Below are positions 53,721 to 62,611 of a stretch of 64,000 bases of DNA, piece by piece (positions within the stretch are counted from its first letter, which is position 1; each line of letters opens with the position of its first letter). The notes under the pieces are model-generated. The model saw only the letters and a program-made list of their open reading frames with translations. It ran no database searches and had not been told where the DNA came from. The translations under genes and the position numbers were made by a program. The stretch lies in the NCBI GenBank assembly GCA_040902105.1, contig JBBDXW010000075.1:164725-228724 (forward strand), given 5' to 3'. Source of the stretch: IDS-8 sp040902105 (GTDB lineage: Bacteria > Pseudomonadota > Gammaproteobacteria > Steroidobacterales > Woeseiaceae).

Positions 53721-53745
53721 GGGAATTCTCCTAAATCTGTGTGGT

Positions 53746-53965
53746 TCAAATAAAAATGGGACGACCGGGCTCGCTTGGCGAGTCGGTTCTCGGACCAGCT
53801 ACTTTGTTGCCGGTCTGCTTGAGTGTCTCTTTATTGCCTGGCTCTGCTTTAGTGCGTCTTCGTTCGGGATCTGCTTTAGTGAGGGTTTGTTCTGGTTCTG
53901 CCAGAGTGTCCCTTATTGCTGCACCGCAGCACGTTACCGCAAGCCCGTCAGTAGTCCCGCACGGG
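53746..53965 (-). repeat. Imperfect 27-bp repeats in an open frame without start
   Basis: Read leftward, CACTnnnGCAGAnCC occurs four times at 27-29 bp spacing (53820-53910). One frame stays open from about 53970 to the TGA at 53746 and spells T-L-A-E-P-E-Q, T-K-A-D-P-E-R and T-K-A-E-P-G-N repeats, but has no ATG, GTG or TTG. It also contains the hairpin TGCTGC-GGT-GCAGCA. Probably a leader or decayed coding region. Confidence 0.4.
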
Positions 53966-54193
53966 TAGTGACTTCAAATCTGCCATCCGATGGCGCATTT
54001 GCTCAACCACGGGGCACAGGTAGTCGAACTTCAAATGGGCCAAGATCTTGGCCCATTTGCTCAACCACGGGGCACAGGTAGTCGAACTTCAAATGGGCCA
54101 CACGTGTGGCCCATATGCTCAACCACGGGGCACAGGCAGTCGGGCTTCAAATCCGTCGGATTCCGGCGCATTTGCTCAACCACGGGGCACAGG
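53966..54193 (+). repeat. Array of four repeats with variable palindromic hairpins
   Basis: Units begin at 53966, 54021, 54079 and 54137 (55, 58, 58 and 57 bp). Each has a nearly constant linker (CTCAACCACGGGGCACAGG then TAGTCGAACTT) and a 27-28-bp palindrome framed by CAAAT and ATTTG. The inner stem differs between units but stays self-complementary: centres are CATCCGATG, AAGATCTT, ACACGTGT and CGGATTCCG. The only weak pairs are T-G wobbles if read rightward, so a rightward RNA is favoured. Function unknown. Confidence 0.8.
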
Positions 54194-54271
54194 CAGACAG
54201 TGGCTGGCAGTTCGCCCTGTAATAAAGAACGTGCGGTACGAGCGTGTGTGTCCTTGTCTCTCGCGGGCGTT

Positions 54272-54337
54272 GAGTCGAACCTGCAGTGGCTGGTAGTCGA
54301 ACCTGCAGTGGCTGGTAGTCGAACCTGCAGTGGCTGG
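54272..54337 (+). repeat. 22-bp direct repeats (iteron-like)
   Basis: Three tandem copies of a 22-bp unit (TAGTCGAACCTGCAG then TGGCTGG) at 54272, 54294 and 54316; the first base pair of copy one differs, and a fourth copy begins but decays. The TAGTCGAAC part is shared with the linker of the 58-bp repeats. Twenty-two base pairs, two helical turns, is the usual size of plasmid iterons, so a replication initiator or regulator may bind here. Confidence 0.7.
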
Positions 54338-54802
54338 TAGTCACCAACCCTGGAAACGAAAAAACAGATTAGGGCCCGGGTGCGCTCATTCACACCGATC
54401 CTAAGGCCGCTGGCTGAAAACCCGGCCTGCCTTTCATGGGGCTTTCAAAACAAATAGATCGTCGCTCCTGCGGCCTCTGGCTGCGTCTCAGGTACCTTGC
54501 CAGTCACTACTCAGAGTCCATCGGTCGGTTGGGTCTCCGGCTACACAATGACGATATGGTGATCAAGACCCCATCGGATGTTGGACCGGCACGGTGCCAG
54601 AAGTCATGCGGCTTGTAGCACTGACTGTGACTGGGAAGTGTGCCAAAGGTGGGCTGTTCAGCTGGCTGTATAAGGAGCCGCGCCTGCCTGCCTTTATTAT
54701 CGCCCCCGCCCTCGCGGATAGTAGGGAGGGGCAAGGGGGAAACTGCGATGTGCGTATGTATATGTGGCGCTTCGGACGGCTACAGCAAATATTTTGGAAT
54801 TT
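54338..54802. other. Gene-free stretch before the recombinase gene's end
   Basis: 465 bp with several stop codons in all frames that matter and no recognised motif. It completes a gene-free zone of over 1 kb between the recombinase and the small HTH gene. Confidence 0.4.
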
Positions 54803-56308
54803 TTACGGGAACGTGTAAAGCACTGCTGACTTGCCACCATGCTGCCAATGTAGCTCGAGCTGCCCGCTCCGGTAGTCGATCACAACACAGCGGAGCATGG
54901 AGCGTAGGGCCGTGTTGATTTTCTTAACGTCCGCTACAGGTTCACTCAAGGCCGCCTCAAGCACATCCGCCTTGTGCGCTACCAGCTTACTTTCACTCAC
55001 GGATGCTCGCTCGTAGTGCACATCAAGATCCGCCTTGACGGATTGGTGGTTGGCTTCCAGTTTCCTTAAGCGGGCTCTAAGCGCCGCGGACGGTTGCACC
55101 TGAAGCGTATCCAACACGTTCTCAATGCGTTCCTCGATGCCCGCTACCTGCGCCTCCTGTCTGCGTATCTGGTCTGTCAGATCAGCGTCGCTGTGAGGCA
55201 TGGCTGCGATCATCTGTGCGGGGTTGTGTAGCAGGGCGCCCTCAACGAGGTGCTGCTGAACGGCCTTGTACTCGCATCCCTTGCCCGCCTTAGCTGACAC
55301 GCACACGAAGTACGCATATCCTGACTTCGAGGTCGGACCTTTGGTGACTCTGGTCATCGTGGAGTGACACCGGGGGCACACTGCCAGTCCAGCCAGCAGT
55401 GATCTCACGGCCTTGCCTGAATGTCTCCCACGTGCATTGCCGTTACGGAGATGCAGTGCCTGTGCCCGGTCCCACGTGTCCCTATCAACTGCGGCGGGGT
55501 AGTAACTGGGGATCGGTTCTTGGGGAATGCGTAGTGTGCGACCTTCCGAGTGTTCAGTCAGGCATGGAGTGAACTCACCGACACAGGCAGCACTGCTAAG
55601 TATTTTGGTGACGTAAGAGCGGTGCCAGTGCTTGGCGCGTCCGAAGGGTGCAGCGCCTTCGCCATTCAGTGTGCGCGCTATGGTCTCCTTGCCGTGGCCT
55701 TCGAGGTACAGCTCAAATATGCGCCGCACGATGGCTGCACGGTCGGGTATAAGGATTGGCGTGCGGTCGGCGTTAAGTTCGATCCAGCCGGGTGTGCGTG
55801 CGGTCATAGTCTTGGTGCTGGCTGTCGCACGCTTCGCTTCCCAGACGGCTTTGAGCCGCTGAGACTTCATCTCCGACTCCTCATTTGCGCGAATCAGAGT
55901 TATTGAAGCGATCAGGAAATCCATACCGTCGATTGATTCGACCGTATATGCCTTGCCGTCACTTAGCGTTACGAGCGTGATGCCTGCCTCCACGACTTCC
56001 TCAAGGATGCGCATTGCCTTCCGCGCTACTCGCCGACTTATCCGGTCGAGAGATTCGACCAGAAGATACGAACCTTCATCAACTATTCCGACTTCGACTG
56101 CCTGAAGGAATGCGCGCAACGCGCCTGTCTCGGCATTCTTTCCGCGGAAGGCAGATACTCCCAGATCCTCAAACGTGAGGGTAGTGTCCAACTCAAGTCC
56201 GTGCGCAGCGGCGTACCTCTCAGCCAGCTTTGTCTGGCGACGTAGGCTGTCACCGTGTTGCTGCTCGGCTGAGGAGAAGCGCCTGTAGCTGTATGCTTTC
56301 TTGGCCAT
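54803..56308 (-). CDS. Large serine recombinase (integrase of the element)
   Basis: 501 residues. Catalytic domain: YSYRRFSSAEQ with the nucleophile Ser12, HGDSLRRQ, LLVESLDRISRR. The recombinase domain carries IFELYLEGHGKETIARTLNG. A zinc ribbon is formed by CPRCHSTM and CVSAKAGKGC, followed by a coiled coil (about 385-450). This is the architecture of phage and ICE-type integrases that act on attP/attB. ATG 56308 lies 44 bp inside the right att arm, as usual for such elements. Confidence 0.93.
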   Translation of the reverse strand: MAKKAYSYRRFSSAEQQHGDSLRRQTKLAERYAAAHGLELDTTLTFEDLGVSAFRGKNAETGALRAFLQAVEVGIVDEGSYLLVESLDRISRRVARKAMRILEEVVEAGITLVTLSDGKAYTVESIDGMDFLIASITLIRANEESEMKSQRLKAVWEAKRATASTKTMTARTPGWIELNADRTPILIPDRAAIVRRIFELYLEGHGKETIARTLNGEGAAPFGRAKHWHRSYVTKILSSAACVGEFTPCLTEHSEGRTLRIPQEPIPSYYPAAVDRDTWDRAQALHLRNGNARGRHSGKAVRSLLAGLAVCPRCHSTMTRVTKGPTSKSGYAYFVCVSAKAGKGCEYKAVQQHLVEGALLHNPAQMIAAMPHSDADLTDQIRRQEAQVAGIEERIENVLDTLQVQPSAALRARLRKLEANHQSVKADLDVHYERASVSESKLVAHKADVLEAALSEPVADVKKINTALRSMLRCVVIDYRSGQLELHWQHGGKSAVLYTFP

Positions 56309-56351
56309 GAGTCTGCTCCGGGACTGTTGATCCGCGGAGTCTGACAGCGTA

Positions 56352-56375
56352 TAGGTCCATTGTCAATAACGTGCT
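56352..56375. other. Right element end (22-bp arm plus attR core CT)
   Basis: An arm from TAGGTCCATTG to ATAACGTG (56352-56373) followed by CT at 56374-56375. It is the inverted partner of the left arm. The host half-site GTTCAGCGGGCC follows at once and is the comM Walker A region. Confidence 0.85.
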
Positions 56376-57243
56376 GTTCAGCGGGCCGCCCGGGACCGGC
56401 AAGAGCATGCTGGCTCGCCGGCTGCCCGGCATTCTGCCGCCCATGAGCGACCGGGAGGCGCTCGAGACGGCGGCCGTCGATTCCGTACTGGGTCGTCCGT
56501 TCGATCTCGGGCGATGGCGGCAGCGGCCGTTTCGCGCGCCGCATCATACGGCGTCCGCCGCGGCGCTCGTCGGCGGCGGTTCCGATCCGCGGCCGGGCGA
56601 GATCTCGAGGGCGCATAACGGAGTACTGTTCCTGGATGAACTGCCGGAGTTCAGCCGGCACGTGCTGGAAGTGTTGCGCGAGCCGATGGAAAGCGGCACA
56701 ACCACGATTTCCCGTGCCGGCCGCCAGGCCGATTTCCCGGCGCGCTTCCAGCTCGTTGCCGCGATGAATCCCTGTCCTTGCGGTTACCTCGGCGACCCGC
56801 GCGGCGGCTGCCGCTGTTCCGTGGACCGCGTGCGCAATTACCGCGCGAAGATTTCAGGGCCCCTCCTGGATCGCATCGATCTGCAGGTTGCGGTGCAGCG
56901 GCTGCCGAGCGAAGCGTTGCGTCCCGGTGCGAACGATGCCGAATCGAGCGCCGATGTCCTGCGACGGGTTTGCGCCGCAAGGCAGCGGCAACAGCAGCGC
57001 AGCGGTGACTGCAACGCGAGATTGAAAGGAGAGGTCCTGGAGGAGGTGTGTGCGCTGCCGGCCAAAGCCTGGGAATTGCTCGAGCAAGCCACGGATCGCT
57101 TCGGCATGTCCGCGCGGGCTCATCAGCGGGTGCGGCGGGTCGCGCGTACGATCGCGGACCTTGGCGGCGAGGAACGCATTTCGATCGCGCATGTGGCGGA
57201 GGCGCTCGGCTTGCGGCAGTTCGATCGGGAAGTGGTGGGCTAG
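56374..57243 (+). pseudogene. comM: comM 3' part, cut by the mobile element
   Basis: Starts in the Walker A region (LFSGPPGTGKSMLARRLPG) and runs intact through Walker B (GVLFLDELPEFS), the MNPCPCGY finger and the C-terminal Mg-chelatase domain ending QFDREVVG. An ATG-like start is available only inside element sequence. No stop codons or frameshifts have built up, so the insertion is recent or the element still excises. Joined to the 5' part through one CT it gives 522 codons. Confidence 0.93.
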
Positions 57244-57276
57244 TGTACCCCGTAGTCGCCCGCCGCCGGCGTCGTC

Positions 57277-57333
57277 GGAGCCCGCGAGAGCGGGCGATCC
57301 CCGCCCGGCCATTCGCGCGTGTTCATGGGCCCC
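57277..57333. repeat. REP-like palindrome, family A copy 3
   Basis: GGAGCCCGCGAGAGCGGGCG at the left is identical in core to the other family A copies; the right arm (TTCGCGCGTGTTCATGGGCC) has decayed. The GTTTCGATCACCG downstream also matches the copy at 5549. Confidence 0.55.
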
Positions 57334-57384
57334 GACGGCGTTTCGATCACCGTTGCGGAAGCGCGCCTCGGGGGGAGCGGCCGT

Positions 57385-57900
57385 TTACTCTTCGGCTTCG
57401 GAGACCATGTAGTCGACGGCCCCCTGGATCTCCGCGTCGGAGAGATCGAGGCGGCCGCCTTTCGGCGGCATGTAGCCGGCGGATCCGGTGAATCCCTCGA
57501 TCGCATGCCGGCGCAACGTGTCCAGCCCCTGCTCGATGCGCGGCTCCCAGGCAGCGCTGTTGCTGATCATCGGCGCCCCGCCGATGCCGTTGCCGTGGCA
57601 CGCGATGCAGGCTTCGTTGTACACCTGCGGACCTGTCAGCGTCGCCGCAACCGGTTCCGGCGTGGCGGCCTCGGCAATCTGCGGCCCCGCAGCCGCCAGG
57701 TCGTCGCCCGGCCTGTAAACTTCGCCGAAGGGCTTGAGCCGCTCGGAAACCGCCGCCAGGTATTCCTCCGAATTGGCGGTAAACCGATTCTGGGTCAGGT
57801 CGGTCACTTGCATCGCGAGGACGAAGAAACCCAGGCAGACGGCAGCGAGTACGCCGATCACCAGCGAATATAGGTCGAAGAATTTCTGGTCCCGCTTCAA
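57385..57900 (-). CDS. Membrane-anchored c5-type cytochrome c
   Basis: About 171 residues from TTG 57900, with GGAG 7 bp upstream; the frame is open further. One membrane helix (residues 12-32, VIGVLAAVCLGFFVLAM) anchors it. The haem site is CIACH, the distal methionine lies in AGYMPPKGG. Such proteins carry electrons in the periplasm. Typical cytochrome c5 family ending (VDYMVSEAEE). Confidence 0.85.
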   Translation of the reverse strand: MKRDQKFFDLYSLVIGVLAAVCLGFFVLAMQVTDLTQNRFTANSEEYLAAVSERLKPFGEVYRPGDDLAAAGPQIAEAATPEPVAATLTGPQVYNEACIACHGNGIGGAPMISNSAAWEPRIEQGLDTLRRHAIEGFTGSAGYMPPKGGRLDLSDAEIQGAVDYMVSEAEE

Positions 57901-58117
57901 GGTATTGCTCCGGAAATGTACGCTTCGTATTGATTGTAGCTTGTGGTCTGCACGGACCGGCGGAAGCGCGAAATTATATAACAAGCCGGCGCACGCCAGA
58001 ATGCCCGGCAATCCTTTGCGCATCGATTTGGGGCCGTATATGCTGCGACCCACGAGAACATGAGCGCATCGAAGCGCCCTGATAATCGAGAATCATCGTG
58101 TTTCAGGGAGCGCGCCA

Positions 58118-59905
58118 ATGCATACATCCAGCGGGGGAACGATGGTCAGGACTGTAATCTTTTTGCTCAGAATGTCGTTCGCAGCGGCGCTTGCGCTGGC
58201 GGGCTGCGGTCAGGATGGCCGGGAGCCTGCGGACACTGCGGCGAGCATCGAGGCGCAAGCCGGTGCGGCGGACCTGGTTTTGCGCGGCGGCAAAGTCGCC
58301 ACCGTCGACCCTGCGCTCGGGACGCAGGAAGCCATCGCCGTTTCGGGCTTCGAAATCGCTGCTGTCGGCAGCAACGAGGAGATCGCGGCGTATATCGGCC
58401 CGGACACCAGGGTCGTCGAACTCGAAGGGCGTTTCGTGATGCCCGGCTTCATCGAGGGTCACGGCCACTTCATGGGGCTTGGAAGAGCAAAGCAGATTCT
58501 CGACCTGTCGACAGTGAAGAACTGGGGCGAGGTCGTCAGCATGGTCGCGGCGGCGGTCGACAACGCCGCGCCCGGCGAGTGGATATTCGGCCGCGGCTGG
58601 CATCAGGACAAGTGGGACTCCGTGCCGGAAGACGCCGTTGACGGCGTGCCGCGAAACGACACTCTGAATGAAATTTCGCCCGACAACCCGGTGCTGCTGG
58701 GACATGCCAGCGGCCATGCCGCATTCGCGAACGACGCCGCACTCGCGGAAGGTTTCGTCGACAACGACACTGCAGACCCCGCCGGCGGCACCATCGTACG
58801 TACGCCGGAAGGAAAAGCAACGGGATTGCTGCGCGAAACGGCGCAACGCCTGTTGAACGACGCCGTGGATCAGTACGACAGCCGGCTGACGCTCGAGCAA
58901 CAGCAGCAGAGGGATCGCGAACAGGTGCAGCTTGCGGGACAGGAAGCGCTGCGTCACGGCGTCACGTCGTTCCACGATGCCGGTGCGTCGTTCGAGACGA
59001 TCGATTTCTTCAAGAAGCTCGAAGACGAAGGCGCGCTCCCCATTCGCCTTTATGTCATGGTGCGCCGTCAATCCAACGAGGAGATGGACGAGCTGCTGCC
59101 GCATTACAAGATGGTCGCGGAAGGCAACGACTTCCTGGCCGTGCGCTCTATCAAACGGCAGATCGACGGCGCGCTCGGTGCCCACGGTGCATGGCTCCTG
59201 GAGCCGTACGAGGACCTGCCGGACAGTGCCGGTTTGATGCTGGAGCCGGTGGAAGAAATCGAGCGCACGGCGGAGATGGCGGTGAAGCACGGCTTTCAGG
59301 TGAATACGCACGCGATCGGCGACCGCGGCAATCGTGAAGTGCTGGATATCTACGAGCGCGTCTGGGAACGCGCGAACGTGAGCGGCAACGCGCTTCGCTG
59401 GCGGATCGAACATGCGCAGCACATCGATCCTGCCGATGTGCCGAGGTTTGCCGAACTGGGCGTCATTGCGGCCATGCAGGGCATTCACTGCACGTCTGAC
59501 GGTCCGTGGATCCCGAAACGCCTCGGCGAGGAACGTGCCCGGGTAACGTCCTATCCCTGGCGCGACCTGATCGAATCGGGCGCGATCATCGGCAATGGCA
59601 CCGACGTGCCGGTCGAGCCGATCGATCCGATCGCATCGTACTATGCGTCGGTCTCGCGCATGACGGTCGAGCACGAGCGCTTTTTCCCGGAGCACGTAAT
59701 GACTCGCGAGGAAGCGCTGACGAGCTACACCCTGAACAACGCCATCGCGGCTTTCGAGGAAGACATCAAAGGCACGCTGTCGCCCGGCAAGCTCGCGGAC
59801 ATTGTAGTTTTATCCCAGGACATCCTGACTGTCGCCGAAGAACAGATCCCGAATACCGAGGTTGACATGACCATCGTCGGCGGCGAGATAAGCTACGAAC
59901 GGTAA
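58118..59905 (+). CDS. Lipoprotein amidohydrolase (YtcJ-like)
   Basis: 595 residues from ATG 58118 (GGGAGCG upstream); ATG 58142 gives a tidier signal. Lipobox LALAGC. The metal-dependent hydrolase fold has EGHGHFMGLG as the first metal motif, then THAIGDRGNREVL and IEHAQHIDP, and a C-terminal GTDVPVEPIDP. YtcJ-like enzymes hydrolyse amide bonds of unknown substrates. Export to the periplasm is unusual but known. The PQQ dehydrogenase follows at once. Confidence 0.85.
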   Translation: MHTSSGGTMVRTVIFLLRMSFAAALALAGCGQDGREPADTAASIEAQAGAADLVLRGGKVATVDPALGTQEAIAVSGFEIAAVGSNEEIAAYIGPDTRVVELEGRFVMPGFIEGHGHFMGLGRAKQILDLSTVKNWGEVVSMVAAAVDNAAPGEWIFGRGWHQDKWDSVPEDAVDGVPRNDTLNEISPDNPVLLGHASGHAAFANDAALAEGFVDNDTADPAGGTIVRTPEGKATGLLRETAQRLLNDAVDQYDSRLTLEQQQQRDREQVQLAGQEALRHGVTSFHDAGASFETIDFFKKLEDEGALPIRLYVMVRRQSNEEMDELLPHYKMVAEGNDFLAVRSIKRQIDGALGAHGAWLLEPYEDLPDSAGLMLEPVEEIERTAEMAVKHGFQVNTHAIGDRGNREVLDIYERVWERANVSGNALRWRIEHAQHIDPADVPRFAELGVIAAMQGIHCTSDGPWIPKRLGEERARVTSYPWRDLIESGAIIGNGTDVPVEPIDPIASYYASVSRMTVEHERFFPEHVMTREEALTSYTLNNAIAAFEEDIKGTLSPGKLADIVVLSQDILTVAEEQIPNTEVDMTIVGGEISYER

Positions 59906-59932
59906 CGCCCTGACGGTGCCGGACTTGGATCA

Positions 59933-61912
59933 TTGGACATTTTCGGCCGCCGGGTTCGCGTAACCGTGCCACGCCTGGATCTTCGGCGATGGGTGGCCGC
60001 CGGGGCGGCGGCCGTTGCCGTCGGAGCCTCCGGGATCGCGGCAGCTGAAGACTGGCCGTACTACGGCCGCGACGCCGGCGGCAGCCGGTATTCTCCGCTG
60101 GAGCAGATCGACAAATCCAATCTCGAGCAGCTCGGGATCGCCTGGCAATTCCGCACCGGCGAGCTGGGCCAGGGCGCAAGCGAAGGCGACAATCTCACCT
60201 TTGAAGCCACACCCGTTCTGTGGCGCGACACTCTTTATCTGAGTACCGGCTTCGGTGCGGCGTTCGCCATTGCTGCGGCGACCGGCGCCGAGTTGTGGCG
60301 CTTCGATTCGAAAGTACCGCGGGATATGGGGTTTGCCGAAGTCACCTCACGCGGTGTCACGCTCTGGGAGGATTCTTCGCGTGACGACGATGCGGCATGC
60401 AAGGCGCGAGTGTACCTGGGAAACATCGTCGGCAAGCTCTACGCACTCGATGCGCTGACGGGAAAACCCTGCACCGATTTCGGCGCCGGGGGCTCCGTCG
60501 ATCTGCACCGCGATGCGCGACCGCGCGAAGTCGGCCAGTATGCAATCACGTCGCCGCCCGCGATCGCCGGCGACCGTGTGATCGTCGGTTCCGCAATCGG
60601 CGACAACGGTGCGGTCGGCCTCGAACGCGGCATCGTGCGCGCACTGGATGCGCGCAGCGGCGAAGTGCTCTGGAGCTGGGACCCGATTCCGACCGATCCG
60701 GACGATCCTGCTTATGAAACATGGATATCCGGGGTGGAAGAAACGGGCGGCGCCAACGCGTGGCCGCCGTTGTCGGTCGACGTTGTGAACGGCCTGGTGT
60801 TCGTGCCGACCGGCACGCCGTCGCCGGATTTTTACGGCGGCCAGCGCGAAGGCGATGGCGTATATGCCAACTCCCTGGTCGCATTGTCGGTCGAGAGTGG
60901 AAAAGTGGCGTGGTATCGGCAACTCGTGCATCACGACGTCTGGGACTACGACTTGCCCGCGCAACCGTTGCTGATCGAACTGACGAAAGACGGAAAGGAA
61001 CATTCCGCCGTCGTACAGACGACCAAGATGGGCATGCTGTTCGTGTTCGATCGCCTGACCGGCGAGCCGATTTATCCGATCGAGGAGCGGCCCGTCCCGC
61101 AGGGCGGAATCGCCGGCGAGAAGCTGTCGCCGACGCAGCCGTTCTCGTCGTTGCCGCCCCTGGTGAGTCATCGCGCCATCACGGAGGACGATGCGTACGG
61201 GTTCTTTTATTTCGACAAACGCGGTTGCAGGAAAAAGATTGCCGCGCTTCGCTCGGAAGGTATTTACACCCCGCCGACGGTCAACGGCACGCTGATAAAT
61301 CCGGGTTACGCCGGCGGTTCGAACTGGGGCGGCCTCGCGTGGGATCCGAACTCACAAACCGTCGTTGCGACAGTCCTCGAGTTTCCGATGTGGGTTCGCC
61401 TGACACCGCGCGACGAGGCGCAAAGGCAGATGGACGCGGGCGTCTATGACTGGTCGGGCTATACGGAGATGGAAGGCACCCCGTATGTCCTGAATCGCGA
61501 CTCACTGATGTCGGCGATCGGCGTGCCTTGTACCAGGCCGCCGTGGGGCAAACTTGTCGCCGTCGACCTGGGCCAGGGTGAGATCGCCTGGCAAAGGCCG
61601 ATCGGTACGATTGAAGATCTCGCGCCCGCGCCTGTGCCGAATATCGAAGTCGGAGCGCCGTTGATCGGCGGTGCGATTGTGACCGGCTCCGGCCTCATAT
61701 TCGTCGCCGCAACCTTCGACGATTACCTGCGCGCGTTCGATCTCGAAAGCGGTGAAGAGCTGTGGAAAGGACGCCTTCCCGCCGGCGGCCAGGCAACGCC
61801 GATGACCTATGCGGTCGACCGACGGCAATACGTCGTTATTGCCGCAGGCGGGCACGGCGGTGGCGGGACGACGCGCGGCGATTACGTCGTCGCTTTTGCG
61901 TTGGAGGAATGA
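59933..61912 (+). CDS. PQQ-dependent dehydrogenase (glucose dehydrogenase-like)
   Basis: About 659 residues from TTG 59933, or 648 from GTG 59966; both leave a signal peptide ending IAAAED. The eight-bladed propeller has PQQ-family marks: DWPYYGRDAGGSRYSPLEQI, VHHDVWDYDLPAQPLL and GGHGGGGT near the end. It lacks a haem c domain and membrane helices, so it resembles the soluble part of quinoprotein glucose dehydrogenase. It would oxidise an alcohol or sugar in the periplasm; substrate unknown. Confidence 0.85.
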   Translation: MDIFGRRVRVTVPRLDLRRWVAAGAAAVAVGASGIAAAEDWPYYGRDAGGSRYSPLEQIDKSNLEQLGIAWQFRTGELGQGASEGDNLTFEATPVLWRDTLYLSTGFGAAFAIAAATGAELWRFDSKVPRDMGFAEVTSRGVTLWEDSSRDDDAACKARVYLGNIVGKLYALDALTGKPCTDFGAGGSVDLHRDARPREVGQYAITSPPAIAGDRVIVGSAIGDNGAVGLERGIVRALDARSGEVLWSWDPIPTDPDDPAYETWISGVEETGGANAWPPLSVDVVNGLVFVPTGTPSPDFYGGQREGDGVYANSLVALSVESGKVAWYRQLVHHDVWDYDLPAQPLLIELTKDGKEHSAVVQTTKMGMLFVFDRLTGEPIYPIEERPVPQGGIAGEKLSPTQPFSSLPPLVSHRAITEDDAYGFFYFDKRGCRKKIAALRSEGIYTPPTVNGTLINPGYAGGSNWGGLAWDPNSQTVVATVLEFPMWVRLTPRDEAQRQMDAGVYDWSGYTEMEGTPYVLNRDSLMSAIGVPCTRPPWGKLVAVDLGQGEIAWQRPIGTIEDLAPAPVPNIEVGAPLIGGAIVTGSGLIFVAATFDDYLRAFDLESGEELWKGRLPAGGQATPMTYAVDRRQYVVIAAGGHGGGGTTRGDYVVAFALEE

Positions 61913-62147
61913 CCTGCGCCGCCGGAGACGCGCTGGCCTCAAGAATACGTGGAAGCGATTGCTGTTGCCCGTTGAACGCGAGATCGTCAACGCCATGAAC
62001 GCAGCGGCGGGAGAGAGTTCAATCTCGTTTAATTGCCGGGGAGCCACGGTGCGCAGGTTCTGGACGGACAGCGCGCAAGTCGCGGACAGCTTCAATTGAC
62101 AAACAGTTGCGGTTGACATATGGTTGCGGCTAAGGAGATGCCCCTGT

Positions 62148-62609
62148 ATGAGCCGCCCCGCGAAACAGCTGGCCGACGTAGCCGAACTCGATCCGCGCGA
62201 TGCCGCAGCCCGGCTCGCGGCGGCGCATCAGGGCGAGCGCGGCTGGCTGGATGAGTTCGCGGAATACCTGGACCGGCATCGGGCGGGACAATCGCTTGCG
62301 CGAATTCTGGCGGTCTGGGATCTCAATCAATCCCGGGCCGCGCGCCTTTTCGGCGTGAGCCGGCAGGCACTGAGCAAATGGATAGAGCACGGCGTACCCG
62401 CGGAACGCGCGGAAGCGATTGCCGATCTTGCCGCGGCTACCGATTTGCTGGTGCGCTACCTGAAACGTGACCGCATACCGGCGGTGGTGCGCCGTCCCAT
62501 TGCGGCGCTGAAAGACCGCTCGCTGCTCGACCTGATGGAAGCCGGGGAAAACCGCGCATTGTTGCAGGCCTGCCGCGATATGTTCCTTTTCGATCGAGTC
62601 CAGCACTGA
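62148..62609 (+). CDS. Xre/MbcA/ParS-type antitoxin
   Basis: 153 residues from ATG 62148. A helix-turn-helix (NQSRAARLFGVSRQALSKWI) is followed by a toxin-binding region of the DUF2384 kind with RPIAALKDRSLLDLMEAGEN. It should neutralise the RES protein encoded 2 bp downstream and repress the operon. Confidence 0.8.
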   Translation: MSRPAKQLADVAELDPRDAAARLAAAHQGERGWLDEFAEYLDRHRAGQSLARILAVWDLNQSRAARLFGVSRQALSKWIEHGVPAERAEAIADLAAATDLLVRYLKRDRIPAVVRRPIAALKDRSLLDLMEAGENRALLQACRDMFLFDRVQH

Positions 62610-62611
62610 CG

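Larger units (their letters stand above)
48307..56375. mobile_element. Integrative element in comM, large serine recombinase type
   Basis: About 8.07 kb between the two halves of comM. All recognisable genes run leftward. The right end carries the recombinase, 44 bp before the inner edge. Both ends hold 22-bp arms that form an imperfect inverted repeat around a CT core; joining host sequences at one CT restores the comM frame. Contents include a PolA-like protein, an HNH protein, small zinc-finger proteins and a repeat-rich gene-free zone that may be an origin. No capsid, conjugation or resistance genes are seen. GC content is visibly lower than in the host flanks. Confidence 0.92.

Noticed and set aside
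53482..54081. Rightward 199-codon frame in the element
   Set aside because: It runs antisense to the small HTH gene and through the hairpin repeats, with cysteine- and serine-rich low-complexity translation and no ribosome site.
53966..54193. CRISPR array
   Set aside because: Repeat plus variable part recalls CRISPR, but the variable parts are self-complementary and flanked by the same stem bases, units number only four, and no cas genes are present.
54061..54393. Leftward frame through the repeats
   Set aside because: The repeat length of 58 bp is not a multiple of three, so the peptide changes at each unit; coding cannot explain the repeat conservation.
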